A stretch of DNA of 23,956 nucleotides. It comes from JACDAN01 sp035697545 (GTDB lineage: Bacteria; Actinomycetota; Thermoleophilia; Gaiellales; Gaiellaceae). Below are positions 1 through 6,547 of this stretch, one piece after another. The DNA lies in contig DASSCT010000005.1 of assembly GCA_035697545.1 (NCBI GenBank), positions 1 to 23,956 of the forward strand, in the 5' to 3' direction. A program made the position numbers and the translations under genes. Every line of letters starts with the position of its first letter. Positions within the stretch are counted from its first letter, which is position 1. Under the pieces are notes generated by a model, which saw only the letters and a list, made by a program, of their open reading frames with translations, searched no databases and was not told the DNA's origin.

Positions 1-28
1 CGGCCGGGCGGCTCAGCGCTTCGTTGCG

Positions 29-1153
29 CTAGAGGTTCCTAAGCTCCGAGAGCAGGCGGTCGATCTCTTCGGCAGTGTTGTAGTGGACGATCCCGACGCG
101 GACGGCGCCGTCCGCGAGCCGCAGACGCCGCATCACCTCGACGGCGTAGTAGTCGCCGTGCCAGACGAAGATGCCGCGTTTCGCGAGGTGCTCGGCGAGC
201 GCGGCTGGGCTCTTGTCAGGGAGCGTGATCGCGAAGGTGGGCACGCGTCCTTCGATCGTGGCCAGGCCGTGTAGGCGGATGGCGGCGGGCAGGCCGTCCA
301 GGAAGCGCTGCCCGAGCTCGCGCTCGTGCGAGGTGATTGCGTCCCAACCAAGGGACTCGACGTACTCGACCGCGGCGACGAATCCGGCCAGTAGCTCGTG
401 TTGCATGGTGCCGGTTTCGTAGCCCGGCGCCGGGCGCACCTTGTACGGGCGCCAGCGCTCGAGCAGCTCACGCCGGACGAAAGCGAGCCCGAGATGGGGG
501 CCGTAAAATTTGTACGGCGAGCAGAGGAGCACGTCGGCACCGATGGAGGCCACGTCGATCGGCCCGTGCGGTGCGTAGTGGACGGCGTCCACCCATGCGA
601 GGGCGCCCGCGTCGTGCGCGAGGGCACAGATGCGCTCCGCGTCGACGACCGTGCCGAGCGCGTTGGACGCCCACGGGAACGCGACCACCCGAGTCCTGTC
701 GGAGAGCTGCTCCTCGAGATCGGAGAGGTCGTAGTCGGCGAACCGGACCCGGATGCCGAGGTCGTGTCCGAGCTCGAGCCAGGGAGAGACGTTCGCGTCG
801 TGGTCGAGCCTCGTGGCGACGACCTCGTCGTTCTCGCTCAGCTCGCGGCCCACGGTGCGGGTGAGCATGAAGTTGAGGTTCGTCATGCTCGGCCCGAAGA
901 TCGTCTCGTCCTCGGAGCAGCCGAGAAACCGGGCCGCGGCTCCTCGGGCGTTGTCGATCAGCTCGCCCGTTCGACGGCTCGTCTCGAAGGCGCCGCCGAC
1001 ATTGGCGTTCGACTCGCGCAGGTAGCCGGCGATCGCTTCGATGACAGAGTCGGGAACCTGGGTCCCGGCCGGGCCGTCCAGGAACACGAACGGACGCTGG
1101 AGCGCGGAGAAGCGCGCCCGCACCGCCTCGACATCGAGGACTGCGGTGCTCAT
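29..1153 (-). CDS. Cysteine desulfurase-like class-V aminotransferase
   Basis: A 374-aa PLP-dependent fold-type I enzyme of aminotransferase class V, closest in layout to the cysteine desulfurase-like (SufS/CsdA-related) subgroup. The PLP lysine is Lys215 in SPYKFYGPH. Asp189 and His192 in WVDAVHYAPH match the Asp that holds the PLP ring nitrogen and a neighbouring conserved His. LDHDAN (116-121) matches the conserved His stretch before the cofactor site. The N-terminal FLDGPAGTQVP (24-34) replaces the YLDNAA of true SufS. The usual SufS cysteine loop near the C-terminus is not evident, so sulfur-donor activity is uncertain; a related lyase or aminotransferase is possible. ATG start at 1153 has no clear Shine-Dalgarno (SD), so the mRNA may be leaderless. 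It lies 98 bp downstream of the OsmC gene on the same strand and has no Fe-S assembly genes beside it. Confidence 0.85.
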   Translation of the reverse strand: MSTAVLDVEAVRARFSALQRPFVFLDGPAGTQVPDSVIEAIAGYLRESNANVGGAFETSRRTGELIDNARGAAARFLGCSEDETIFGPSMTNLNFMLTRTVGRELSENDEVVATRLDHDANVSPWLELGHDLGIRVRFADYDLSDLEEQLSDRTRVVAFPWASNALGTVVDAERICALAHDAGALAWVDAVHYAPHGPIDVASIGADVLLCSPYKFYGPHLGLAFVRRELLERWRPYKVRPAPGYETGTMQHELLAGFVAAVEYVESLGWDAITSHERELGQRFLDGLPAAIRLHGLATIEGRVPTFAITLPDKSPAALAEHLAKRGIFVWHGDYYAVEVMRRLRLADGAVRVGIVHYNTAEEIDRLLSELRNL

Positions 1154-1230
1154 GACCGTTGTGCCGAGCGTCCGGCGTGTCGACCGGTCGTTTCAGACGG
1201 CGGCGCGGGCCGAGCCCGCCCCGCCTGAAG

Positions 1231-1252
1231 GAGACACCGCAAGCGGCGTCTC
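1231..1252 (-). terminator. Possible hairpin terminator after the OsmC gene
   Basis: A 22-nt imperfect palindrome (GAGAC/GTCTC and CCGC/GCGG arms, one A-C mismatch, tiny loop) overlaps the stop of the OsmC-family gene. No T-run follows, so intrinsic termination is only possible; it could also be an mRNA-end stabiliser. Confidence 0.3.
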
Positions 1253-1652
1253 ATAGATCGCGCCCGTTGACCCGCCAGCTGTAGCGGGGCGCGGGGTCGA
1301 GCGATGCGCTGACGAAGCAGCCCCACTCGGCGCTCTCAAACAGCGCCCGAAGATCCTCGTCCGAGATCCCGTTCTGGAGCTGGACGTCCATCCGGCACTC
1401 GATGTTGGTGAAGCCGTAGCGGTCGTCCTGCTCGCGCCGAGTGACGGTTCCGGAGACGTAGGCGGAGGCCTCGACGTCGACGTTTCGCTGTCGGGCGAAG
1501 TACTGGAGGCTCGAGAGCGAGCAGCGGGCCAGCCCGGCGAGGAGAAGATGCTCGGCCTTTGCGTCCTCGAGCTCGAGCGGCTGGCCGTCCGCGGAGAGCC
1601 CTTCGTCGTCGAGGGTCACCCAGTAGTCGAAGTGTTTGGCCCGAACTGCCAC
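1251..1652 (-). CDS. OsmC-family protein
   Basis: A 133-aa OsmC/Ohr-type protein. These small cytoplasmic proteins form intertwined dimers and reduce organic or fatty-acid hydroperoxides with a cysteine pair. Cys44 in LLLAGLARCSLSSL and Cys112 in EWGCFVSAS sit where the peroxidatic and resolving cysteines are expected, and the helix around Cys44 has the usual small-residue pattern. Length matches the family. The start is GTG at 1652, with a likely -10 (TAAATT on the minus strand, about 1665-1670) only some 12 nt upstream, so the transcript may be leaderless or nearly so. The gene is divergent from the 64-aa gene starting at 1682. OsmC versus Ohr versus the YhfA subgroup cannot be settled by eye. 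Confidence 0.85.
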   Translation of the reverse strand: MAVRAKHFDYWVTLDDEGLSADGQPLELEDAKAEHLLLAGLARCSLSSLQYFARQRNVDVEASAYVSGTVTRREQDDRYGFTNIECRMDVQLQNGISDEDLRALFESAEWGCFVSASLDPAPRYSWRVNGRDL

Positions 1653-1681
1653 CGTCCGGTGCGCAATTTACGGTCCCGCTC
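1653..1681. promoter_or_regulatory. Compact divergent promoter region
   Basis: Only 29 bp separate the GTG starts of the OsmC gene (minus) and the 64-aa gene (plus). The sole AT-rich patch, AATTTA at about 1665-1670, reads TAAATT on the other strand and is at -10 distance from both starts. Neither start has a clear SD, so both genes may be transcribed leaderless from one shared element. Inferred from sequence only. Confidence 0.35.
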
Positions 1682-1876
1682 GTGCGTTTGCGTACGTTGA
1701 ACGAGGCCGAGTGCTACGCGCGGTGCTACGGCGTCCACGAGGAGAGCGTCAGCATCGTCCGCTTCGAGCCTCGCCGTAGTCGCTTCGAGATCACCCTGAG
1801 TGGCGAGGACATCAGGCGCCTGTTTGAGTTGCGTCTCGATGCCCGAGAGCCCGAACCCGAGCTCGACGCCGCGTAG
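1682..1876 (+). CDS. Small conserved-looking hypothetical protein (64 aa)
   Basis: A 64-aa reading frame starting at GTG 1682. Residues run from RLRTLNEAECYARCYG through VSIVRFEPRR to LSGEDIRRLFELRLDARE, with a Glu/Pro/Ala tail. Mixed alpha/beta character and Arg/Glu balance look like a real small soluble protein rather than shadow sequence, and the space is not used by another gene. The in-frame extension upstream of 1682 is Arg/Pro-rich shadow of the OsmC gene and is excluded. It has a Cys pair (Cys-x3-Cys near residues 12-16). No signal peptide or membrane segment. Function unknown. No clear SD; probably leaderless from the promoter shared with the OsmC gene. Confidence 0.6.
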   Translation: MRLRTLNEAECYARCYGVHEESVSIVRFEPRRSRFEITLSGEDIRRLFELRLDAREPEPELDAA

Positions 1877-1903
1877 CTCGAGCGCCGTTCCTGATGTCCT
1901 CGC
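1803..1903. repeat. 14-bp perfect inverted repeat, 73-bp spacer
   Basis: GCGAGGACATCAGG at 1803-1816 (inside the 64-aa gene, coding GEDIR) recurs as its exact reverse complement at 1890-1903, just after that gene's stop. The arms could pair in the transcript to form a 3' hairpin domain. Alternatively the downstream copy is an inverted remnant of coding sequence. Confidence 0.6.
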
Positions 1904-2029
1904 GCCCGGTCTGCGGGTGCTCTTGAGGAGTATTCCTAAGTTTCCAACACAGTCCAGCGAGACACGCTGGCAGAGCCGTCACTCCTCGATGCCGCGACAC
2001 GCGCCATCGTCAGCCCTCCGGGACTCGAC
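1877..2029. other. Gap between convergent genes with a small hairpin
   Basis: A 153-bp stretch between the 3' ends of the 64-aa gene (plus) and the lipoprotein gene (minus). Besides the right arm of the inverted repeat above, it holds CCAGCG/CGCTGG at 1954-1970 with a 5-nt loop, a weak candidate bidirectional terminator. No convincing ORF was seen. Confidence 0.4.
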
Positions 2030-2362
2030 TTAGGCAGCGCCCCGGTACATCGTGCAGTTTTCCTCGTCGAGTCGCTCGCAGCGCGGCAGGATCGATATGT
2101 CAAGTCCGCGTTGCTCAGCCTCGCTCGGGCAGTCGCGTTGGAGGGTATGGAGGACCACGAGGTAGCCCTCACGCGAGTTCCCGGGGGCCAAGACGTCGTA
2201 CTCCTCGACCTGATCTCCAAGGTCGCCGCACGAATCACCGGATGCGGTGGACGAGCCTCCACAGCCGGCGAGTGTCATCGCTGCGGACAACAGGACCACT
2301 GTCCCGAGTGCGAGAAGCGGCTTCTGTCGGGCACCGAGAACTTGTCGTCGAGACCTGAGCAT
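2030..2362 (-). CDS. Small lipoprotein, four mature-domain cysteines
   Basis: A 110-aa predicted lipoprotein. A basic N-terminus (residues 2-14) and a hydrophobic segment (16-31) lead to the lipobox LAGC with lipidated Cys34, so it should be anchored on the outer face of the cytoplasmic membrane. The mature part has Cys45, Cys78, Cys95 and Cys103, enough for two disulfides, and no recognisable domain. SD GGAGG lies 7-8 nt before the ATG at 2362 and overlaps the TGA of the upstream lipoprotein gene, so the two are almost certainly co-transcribed and translationally coupled. Function unknown. Confidence 0.75.
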   Translation of the reverse strand: MLRSRRQVLGARQKPLLALGTVVLLSAAMTLAGCGGSSTASGDSCGDLGDQVEEYDVLAPGNSREGYLVVLHTLQRDCPSEAEQRGLDISILPRCERLDEENCTMYRGAA

Positions 2363-2374
2363 CTTCGTTCCTCC

Positions 2375-2836
2375 TCAGTAGCCCATGTCGCGGCACGCCG
2401 ACGCTGAGGCCTCGTAGTCGGCCATCATCCCGTCGACCGCGACCCTCATCTCTCCCACGCCCGGGTTCCGTGCGCTGAGGCGGATGCCTTCGAGGCTTCC
2501 GACGTTGAAGTCGAGGTCCCAGATCTTCTGCTCCAGCTCGTCCAGGACGGCCGGTTCGCAGGTCGGACCGCGCCGGATGATCGCGTGGATCCCGTCGAGC
2601 AGTGCGTTGCTTTCGCGCACGAGCTGCCGGACGCTCGCCCTCTCGATCTTCGGGTCGTTCAGCTCCCGGAGCGCCTTCGCCTGTTCCTTCGGGCTGACGC
2701 TCTTGGGGATCACCGCCACCTGGGGCTCGTACGTCTTGTTCTCGTTCGTTGCCTCATCGTCGCCGTCGGCGCAGCCGACTAGGGCGATGCTGCTTGCGAC
2801 GACGGCGATGGCGATCGCGATGGTCCTCCGCTTCAT
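2375..2836 (-). CDS. Small lipoprotein
   Basis: A 153-aa predicted lipoprotein: MKRR, a hydrophobic stretch (6-18), then lipobox LVGC with Cys22. The mature chain begins with an acidic linker (about 23-35) followed by mostly helical, charged sequence with two cysteines, one near residue 93 and one near the C-terminus (ACRDMGY). No known domain recognised. It is the first gene of a two-lipoprotein operon with the 110-aa gene 12 nt downstream. The ATG at 2836 has no obvious SD and stands only 9 bp from the divergent Mug start, so the promoters must overlap the opposing coding regions. Confidence 0.75.
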   Translation of the reverse strand: MKRRTIAIAIAVVASSIALVGCADGDDEATNENKTYEPQVAVIPKSVSPKEQAKALRELNDPKIERASVRQLVRESNALLDGIHAIIRRGPTCEPAVLDELEQKIWDLDFNVGSLEGIRLSARNPGVGEMRVAVDGMMADYEASASACRDMGY

Positions 2837-2845
2837 GCAGTCATC

Positions 2846-3373
2846 GTGTCGGCGCGGGCAGATCGCGCCGGTATCGCTCGAACGGGGGAGCAGCTCGGGC
2901 GATCGGTCCTATTCTGCGGGATCAATCCGGGACGGTGGTCGGCAGCGGCCGGTGCCCACTTCGCCAATCCGAGGAACGACTTCTGGCGGCTGCTGCATGA
3001 CGCGGGGTTCACGCCGCGGCTGCTCGCGCCGGACGAGCAGTTCGAGCTCCCGTCGTTCGGCTACGGCGTCACGAATGCGGCGGCGCGGACGACCTCCGGC
3101 TCCGGCGATCTGCGCCGCGGGGACTTCGCGGGGGCGGACGAGCGCCTCACTGCACTTGCGGAAGAGCTCAGGCCGGGATGGATCGCCTTCGTCGGCAAGG
3201 AGGCGTACCGCGGGGTCTACAACGAGCGGCCGGAGCTGGGTGTGCAGGAACGGGCGCTTGGAGCCACGCGTCTCTTCGTCCTTCCGTCGACGTCGCCGGC
3301 GAACGCGGCGGTGCCGTATGCCGAGCGGGTCCGCTGGTTCGGCGCGCTGCGTGAGGTCGCGAGGCGCCGCTAG
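2846..3373 (+). CDS. mug: Mug-type mismatch-specific uracil/thymine DNA glycosylase
   Basis: A 175-aa member of the MUG/TDG branch of the uracil-DNA glycosylase superfamily, which removes U or T opposite G to start base-excision repair. Motif 1 is GINPG (25-29) with catalytic Asn27. GYGVTNAAART (72-82) is the second pocket strand, and motif 2 is PSTSPAN (147-153), which inserts into the minor groove. PSTSPAN in place of the NPSGLN of E. coli Mug is a variant I associate with actinobacterial and thermophile enzymes. Start taken as GTG 2846; the first ~18 residues are weakly constrained. The stop overlaps the nadE stop in a shared CTAG (3370-3373), so the genes are convergent with no gap. Confidence 0.88.
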   Translation: MSARADRAGIARTGEQLGRSVLFCGINPGRWSAAAGAHFANPRNDFWRLLHDAGFTPRLLAPDEQFELPSFGYGVTNAAARTTSGSGDLRRGDFAGADERLTALAEELRPGWIAFVGKEAYRGVYNERPELGVQERALGATRLFVLPSTSPANAAVPYAERVRWFGALREVARRR

Positions 3374-5082
3374 CCGGTCCAGCGATTTGTGATCGGCGTG
3401 CGGCGGTCGCGGCCGAAGGCCTTCGGCCGCAGCTTCACGCCCGGAGGAGCTTGCCGGCGCTTGTACTCGGCGCGATCGATCAGCGCGATCGCGCGCTCGA
3501 CGACGTCCGGCTCGAACCCGTCCGTCATCAGATCGTCGCGCGAGCGGTCCTCCTCGACGTAGGCCTCGAGCACCCGGTCGAGGGCGGCGTACGGAGGAAG
3601 CGAGTCCTCGTCGAGCTGGTTGTCGCGGAGCTCGGCGCTCGGCGCCCGGTCGATAATCGAATGCGGGATCACCTCTCGGCCGGCCCGCTCGTTCACGTAC
3701 CGAGCGAGCCGGAAGACGTCGGTCTTGAACACGTCCTTCAGAAGTGCGAACCCTCCGGCCATGTCCCCGTAGAGCGTGGCGTAGCCGACCGACAGCTCCG
3801 ACTTGTTTCCGGTCGCGACCACGAGCCAGCCGAACTTGTTCGACAGCCCCATCAGGAGCACTCCGCGGATCCGAGCCTGGAGGTTCTCCTCCGTGATGTC
3901 CGGCTCCCGGCCCTCGAAGACGCCGGCCAGCGCTTGTTCAAAGCCCTCGAAGATCGGGTCGATCGGGATCTCCAGGAAGCTCGTGCCGAGATTCTCCGCG
4001 AGCCTCTTCGCATCGCGACGGGTTTCCTCTGACGAGTAGCGGGACGGCATCGAGACGGCGTGCACCCGTTCCGGGCCGAGCGCCTCGGCCGCCAAGGAGA
4101 GCGTCAGCGCCGAGTCGATCCCACCCGAGACCCCCACGACGATCTCCGCGAAGCCGTTCTTCTCCACGTAGTCGTGGAGACCGAGCTCGAGCGCGAGCCG
4201 CATTTGCTCGAGATCGTCGAGCGGCTCGGCGACCACCGGCCTTGCCGGAACTTGCTGCTCCCGAGGCTCGCCCAGATCGACCAGCGGCGGGTCTGGCACC
4301 TCGCGCTCCCGCGCCAGCGCGCGCCGGCGGGCGTCGACGAGGCGGCGGGCGACCGCGGTGGTGGCGTCGATGTCCACCACGAGCAGAGCCTCCTCGAAAG
4401 ACGGCGCCCGGGCGACGATCTCGCCTTCCTCGTCGATCACGAGGCTGTGCCCATCGAAGATCAGCTCGTCCTGGCCGCCAACGGCGTTGACGAGCACGAC
4501 CCAGCATGCGTTGTCGCGCGCGCGCGTGACCAACATCTCCTCCCGCTCCTGCCCCTTGCCGACATGGAACGGCGAAGCAGAGATGTTCGCGATCACGTGC
4601 GCGCCGGCCAGCGCCAGATCCGTCGCGGGCGGGCCGGGCTGCCAGATGTCCTCGCAGACGGTCGGGCCGATCAGCGCCTCGCCGATCTTCAGTAGGAGGA
4701 GCTTCCGGCCGGGCTGGAAGTAACGCACCTCGTCGAAGACGCCGTAGTTGGGCAGGAAGCGTTTTGGGTAGATCGCCTTCACGCCGCCCCCCGACAGGAC
4801 CGCGCAGGCGTTGTAGAGATCACGCTCGAGCCACGGGAAGCCGACCAGCGCTGAGATGCCGTCGGTCTCGGTGGCGATCCGATCGAGGCTCCGCCGGGCT
4901 TGCCGCAAGAACTCCGGCCGGAAGAGGAGGTCCTCCGGCGGGTACCCGGTGACGGCAAGCTCGGGGAAGAGGACGAGGTCGGCTCCGGCGTTGCGGGCCT
5001 CTCGCATGCGGCTGACGATCCTTGCGGCGTTCCCGTCCAGGTCGCCGACGACGGTGTTGATCTGAGCCAGCGCCAGCCTCAT
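3370..5082 (-). CDS. nadE: Glutamine-dependent NAD+ synthetase
   Basis: A 570-aa two-domain enzyme making NAD+ from deamido-NAD+, ATP and glutamine. The N-terminal nitrilase-type glutaminase has the triad Glu41 (LFPELAVTGYPPEDL), Lys107 (YPKRFLPNYGVFDE) and Cys143 (GPTVCEDIW). The C-terminal synthetase has the ATP-pyrophosphatase P-loop SGGIDS (319-324), a TGNKSE motif and the typical ending with RTPITNRW. Length fits glutamine-dependent rather than ammonia-dependent NadE. ATG at 5082 with GAGG 8 nt upstream. The 38-bp divergent gap to the hotdog gene has a palindrome and a duplicated start-like segment. No other nad gene is adjacent, but an NMN adenylyltransferase-like gene lies about 11 kb away. 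Confidence 0.96.
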   Translation of the reverse strand: MRLALAQINTVVGDLDGNAARIVSRMREARNAGADLVLFPELAVTGYPPEDLLFRPEFLRQARRSLDRIATETDGISALVGFPWLERDLYNACAVLSGGGVKAIYPKRFLPNYGVFDEVRYFQPGRKLLLLKIGEALIGPTVCEDIWQPGPPATDLALAGAHVIANISASPFHVGKGQEREEMLVTRARDNACWVVLVNAVGGQDELIFDGHSLVIDEEGEIVARAPSFEEALLVVDIDATTAVARRLVDARRRALAREREVPDPPLVDLGEPREQQVPARPVVAEPLDDLEQMRLALELGLHDYVEKNGFAEIVVGVSGGIDSALTLSLAAEALGPERVHAVSMPSRYSSEETRRDAKRLAENLGTSFLEIPIDPIFEGFEQALAGVFEGREPDITEENLQARIRGVLLMGLSNKFGWLVVATGNKSELSVGYATLYGDMAGGFALLKDVFKTDVFRLARYVNERAGREVIPHSIIDRAPSAELRDNQLDEDSLPPYAALDRVLEAYVEEDRSRDDLMTDGFEPDVVERAIALIDRAEYKRRQAPPGVKLRPKAFGRDRRTPITNRWTG

Positions 5083-5111
5083 AGTTTTCGCCTCATAGTC
5101 GAAAACATAGT
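5080..5111. promoter_or_regulatory. Palindrome and CATAGT repeats between nadE and hotdog gene
   Basis: GTTTTCG (5084-5090) and CGAAAAC (5100-5106) form a perfect 7-bp inverted repeat with a 9-bp spacer. CATAGT occurs three times (5080, 5094, 5106). On the nadE strand this makes a direct duplication of CTATGAGGC across the start codon, the upstream copy supplying the GAGG used as SD. The whole divergent gap is built from these repeats, so an operator acting on both genes is plausible; the regulator is unknown and I see no match to a NAD-regulator site I know. Confidence 0.45.
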
Positions 5112-5120
5112 CTACCGCTC

Positions 5121-5786
5121 GTGGAGCTCGTCATCGACCGGAAGTTTCGCGGTCCCACCGGATCGGCGAACGGCGGTTACACGTGCGGGCTCCTCGCATC
5201 CTTCATGCACGGCCCTGCGCAGGTCACGCTGCTGCGTCCGCCGCCGCTCGAGCGCCCTCTCGAAGTGGTGACCGAAGCCCCGCTCGAGCTCCGCGACGGC
5301 GAGGAGATCGTCGCGGAGGCGGCGCCGGCGGATCTCGAGCTCGACCTTCCCGACCCGATCTCCTTCGACGACGCGGCCGCCGCGGCACTGCCGGAAGGAG
5401 ACCGCGAGAGCGTCTTCCCCGAGTGTTTCGTCTGCGGGTGGACGCGGGACGACGGGCTCCGGATCTACGCCGGCCCGGTGGAGGGCCGCAAGCTCGTCGC
5501 GGCGACCTGGGTCCCGCGCGAGGACGTCATCTCCTCCGAGTTCGTCTGGGCGGCGCTCGACTGCCCGGGCGCCTATGCCGTCGAGTTCGGACAGCGCGGC
5601 AATCCCGTTCTCGGCCGCCTGACGGCGCATGTCGAGCATCTGCCGCATCCGGGCGAGCGCTGCGTCGTCATGGCCTGGCCGCTCGGCGAGGAGGGCCGCA
5701 AGCTCTACGCCGGCACCGCGCTCTTCGGCGAAGACCACCGCCTGCTCGGCTCGGCGCGCGCCACCTGGATCGTCCCGAAGAGCTAG
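5121..5786 (+). CDS. Hotdog-fold / thioesterase-like protein
   Basis: A 221-aa cytoplasmic protein that looks like a double-hotdog thioesterase-like domain: FRGPTGSANGGYTCG at 9-23 (Gly-rich turn and start of the hotdog helix), then CFVCG (102-106) and a second hotdog half ending with LYAGTALFGEDHRLLGSARATWI. The CFVCG motif recurs in this uncharacterised group. Similar proteins are often linked to acyl-CoA metabolism, but no catalytic Asp/Glu is obvious, so the substrate is unknown. Start is GTG 5121, probably leaderless (CATAGT at -10 distance). Its stop overlaps the SDR stop through CTAG (5783-5786). Confidence 0.7.
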   Translation: MELVIDRKFRGPTGSANGGYTCGLLASFMHGPAQVTLLRPPPLERPLEVVTEAPLELRDGEEIVAEAAPADLELDLPDPISFDDAAAAALPEGDRESVFPECFVCGWTRDDGLRIYAGPVEGRKLVAATWVPREDVISSEFVWAALDCPGAYAVEFGQRGNPVLGRLTAHVEHLPHPGERCVVMAWPLGEEGRKLYAGTALFGEDHRLLGSARATWIVPKS

Positions 5787-6547
5787 CGCTGCAGGCGGAT
5801 TGCGTTGAGGTCGTTCCCGACGATTTCGTCGGCGCGGCGGGTGAGATCCTCGATGTCGTCGTGCTCGGCATGGATGTACCGGCCCGACAGCTTGTCCGCA
5901 CGCCCCGAGGCAAGCACCCGAACCAGACGCGGCGCGAGCTCCGGCGGCGTCCACGGCGCGTCGTCCGGAAACGCGTCTCCGGTCATGTCCGTCTTTACGA
6001 GCCCGGGGCTGATCGGGAAGACCGCGATCCCTTGGGGCTCGAGCTCGACGGCGAGCGTCTCGCCGAAGCGGTTCACGGCCGCCTTGCTCGAGCTGTAGGC
6101 GGTCGAGCTCAATCGGGGCAAGTAGGCGGCGCCGCTCGCCGTGATGACGATCCGGCCGCGCCCGCGCTCAATCATCCCCGGGATGACCGCGCGACAACAC
6201 AGAAAGACACCGAGGACGTTTACCTCGTGCGTGTGCCACCACTCGACCGGATCGGCCTCCCACGTCTTCGCTCTCGGCCCGCTGATCCCAGCGTTGGCAA
6301 CGAGGAGATCGATCGGCCCGAGCTCTCGCTCGACCTCCGTGACCAGCGCCTCGGCGTCACCCGGCGACGAAACGTCGGCGACGACCGCCAGCCCGCCGAT
6401 CTCGCGCGCCACCTCTTCGACCTGCTCCTTCGTCCGCGCCGAGACCGCGACCTGCATCCCTGCAGCGGCCAGCTCCCGCGCGATTCCGGCGCCGATCCCA
6501 CGCCCGCCGCCCGTGACGAGCGCCACCCCGCTCAACGAATCAGCCAA
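5783..6547 (-). CDS. SDR-family NAD(P)-dependent oxidoreductase
   Basis: A 254-aa classical short-chain dehydrogenase/reductase. TGGGRGIG (12-19) binds the dinucleotide, NAG (85-87) stabilises the sheet, and Asn110, Ser138, Tyr151 and Lys155 (YSSSK) form the catalytic tetrad. SARTKE at 36-41 after beta-2 favours NADP(H). Substrate cannot be read from sequence; 3-oxoacyl or alcohol reduction is usual. ATG at 6547 overlaps the end of the acyl-CoA synthetase gene by 8 nt, so it is the third gene of the MMPL-ACS-SDR operon. The C-terminal extension beyond ISPGLVKTDM is longer than in FabG and ends in a charged segment. Confidence 0.88.
   Translation of the reverse strand: MADSLSGVALVTGGGRGIGAGIARELAAAGMQVAVSARTKEQVEEVAREIGGLAVVADVSSPGDAEALVTEVERELGPIDLLVANAGISGPRAKTWEADPVEWWHTHEVNVLGVFLCCRAVIPGMIERGRGRIVITASGAAYLPRLSSTAYSSSKAAVNRFGETLAVELEPQGIAVFPISPGLVKTDMTGDAFPDDAPWTPPELAPRLVRVLASGRADKLSGRYIHAEHDDIEDLTRRADEIVGNDLNAIRLQR

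Noticed and set aside
1..28. Left edge of window
   Set aside because: Too short to assign; no feature can be supported.
3370..5786. CTAG shared by convergent stop codons (3370-3373 and 5783-5786)
   Set aside because: Real, but a simple consequence of compact tail-to-tail genes ending in TAG; not a functional site by itself.
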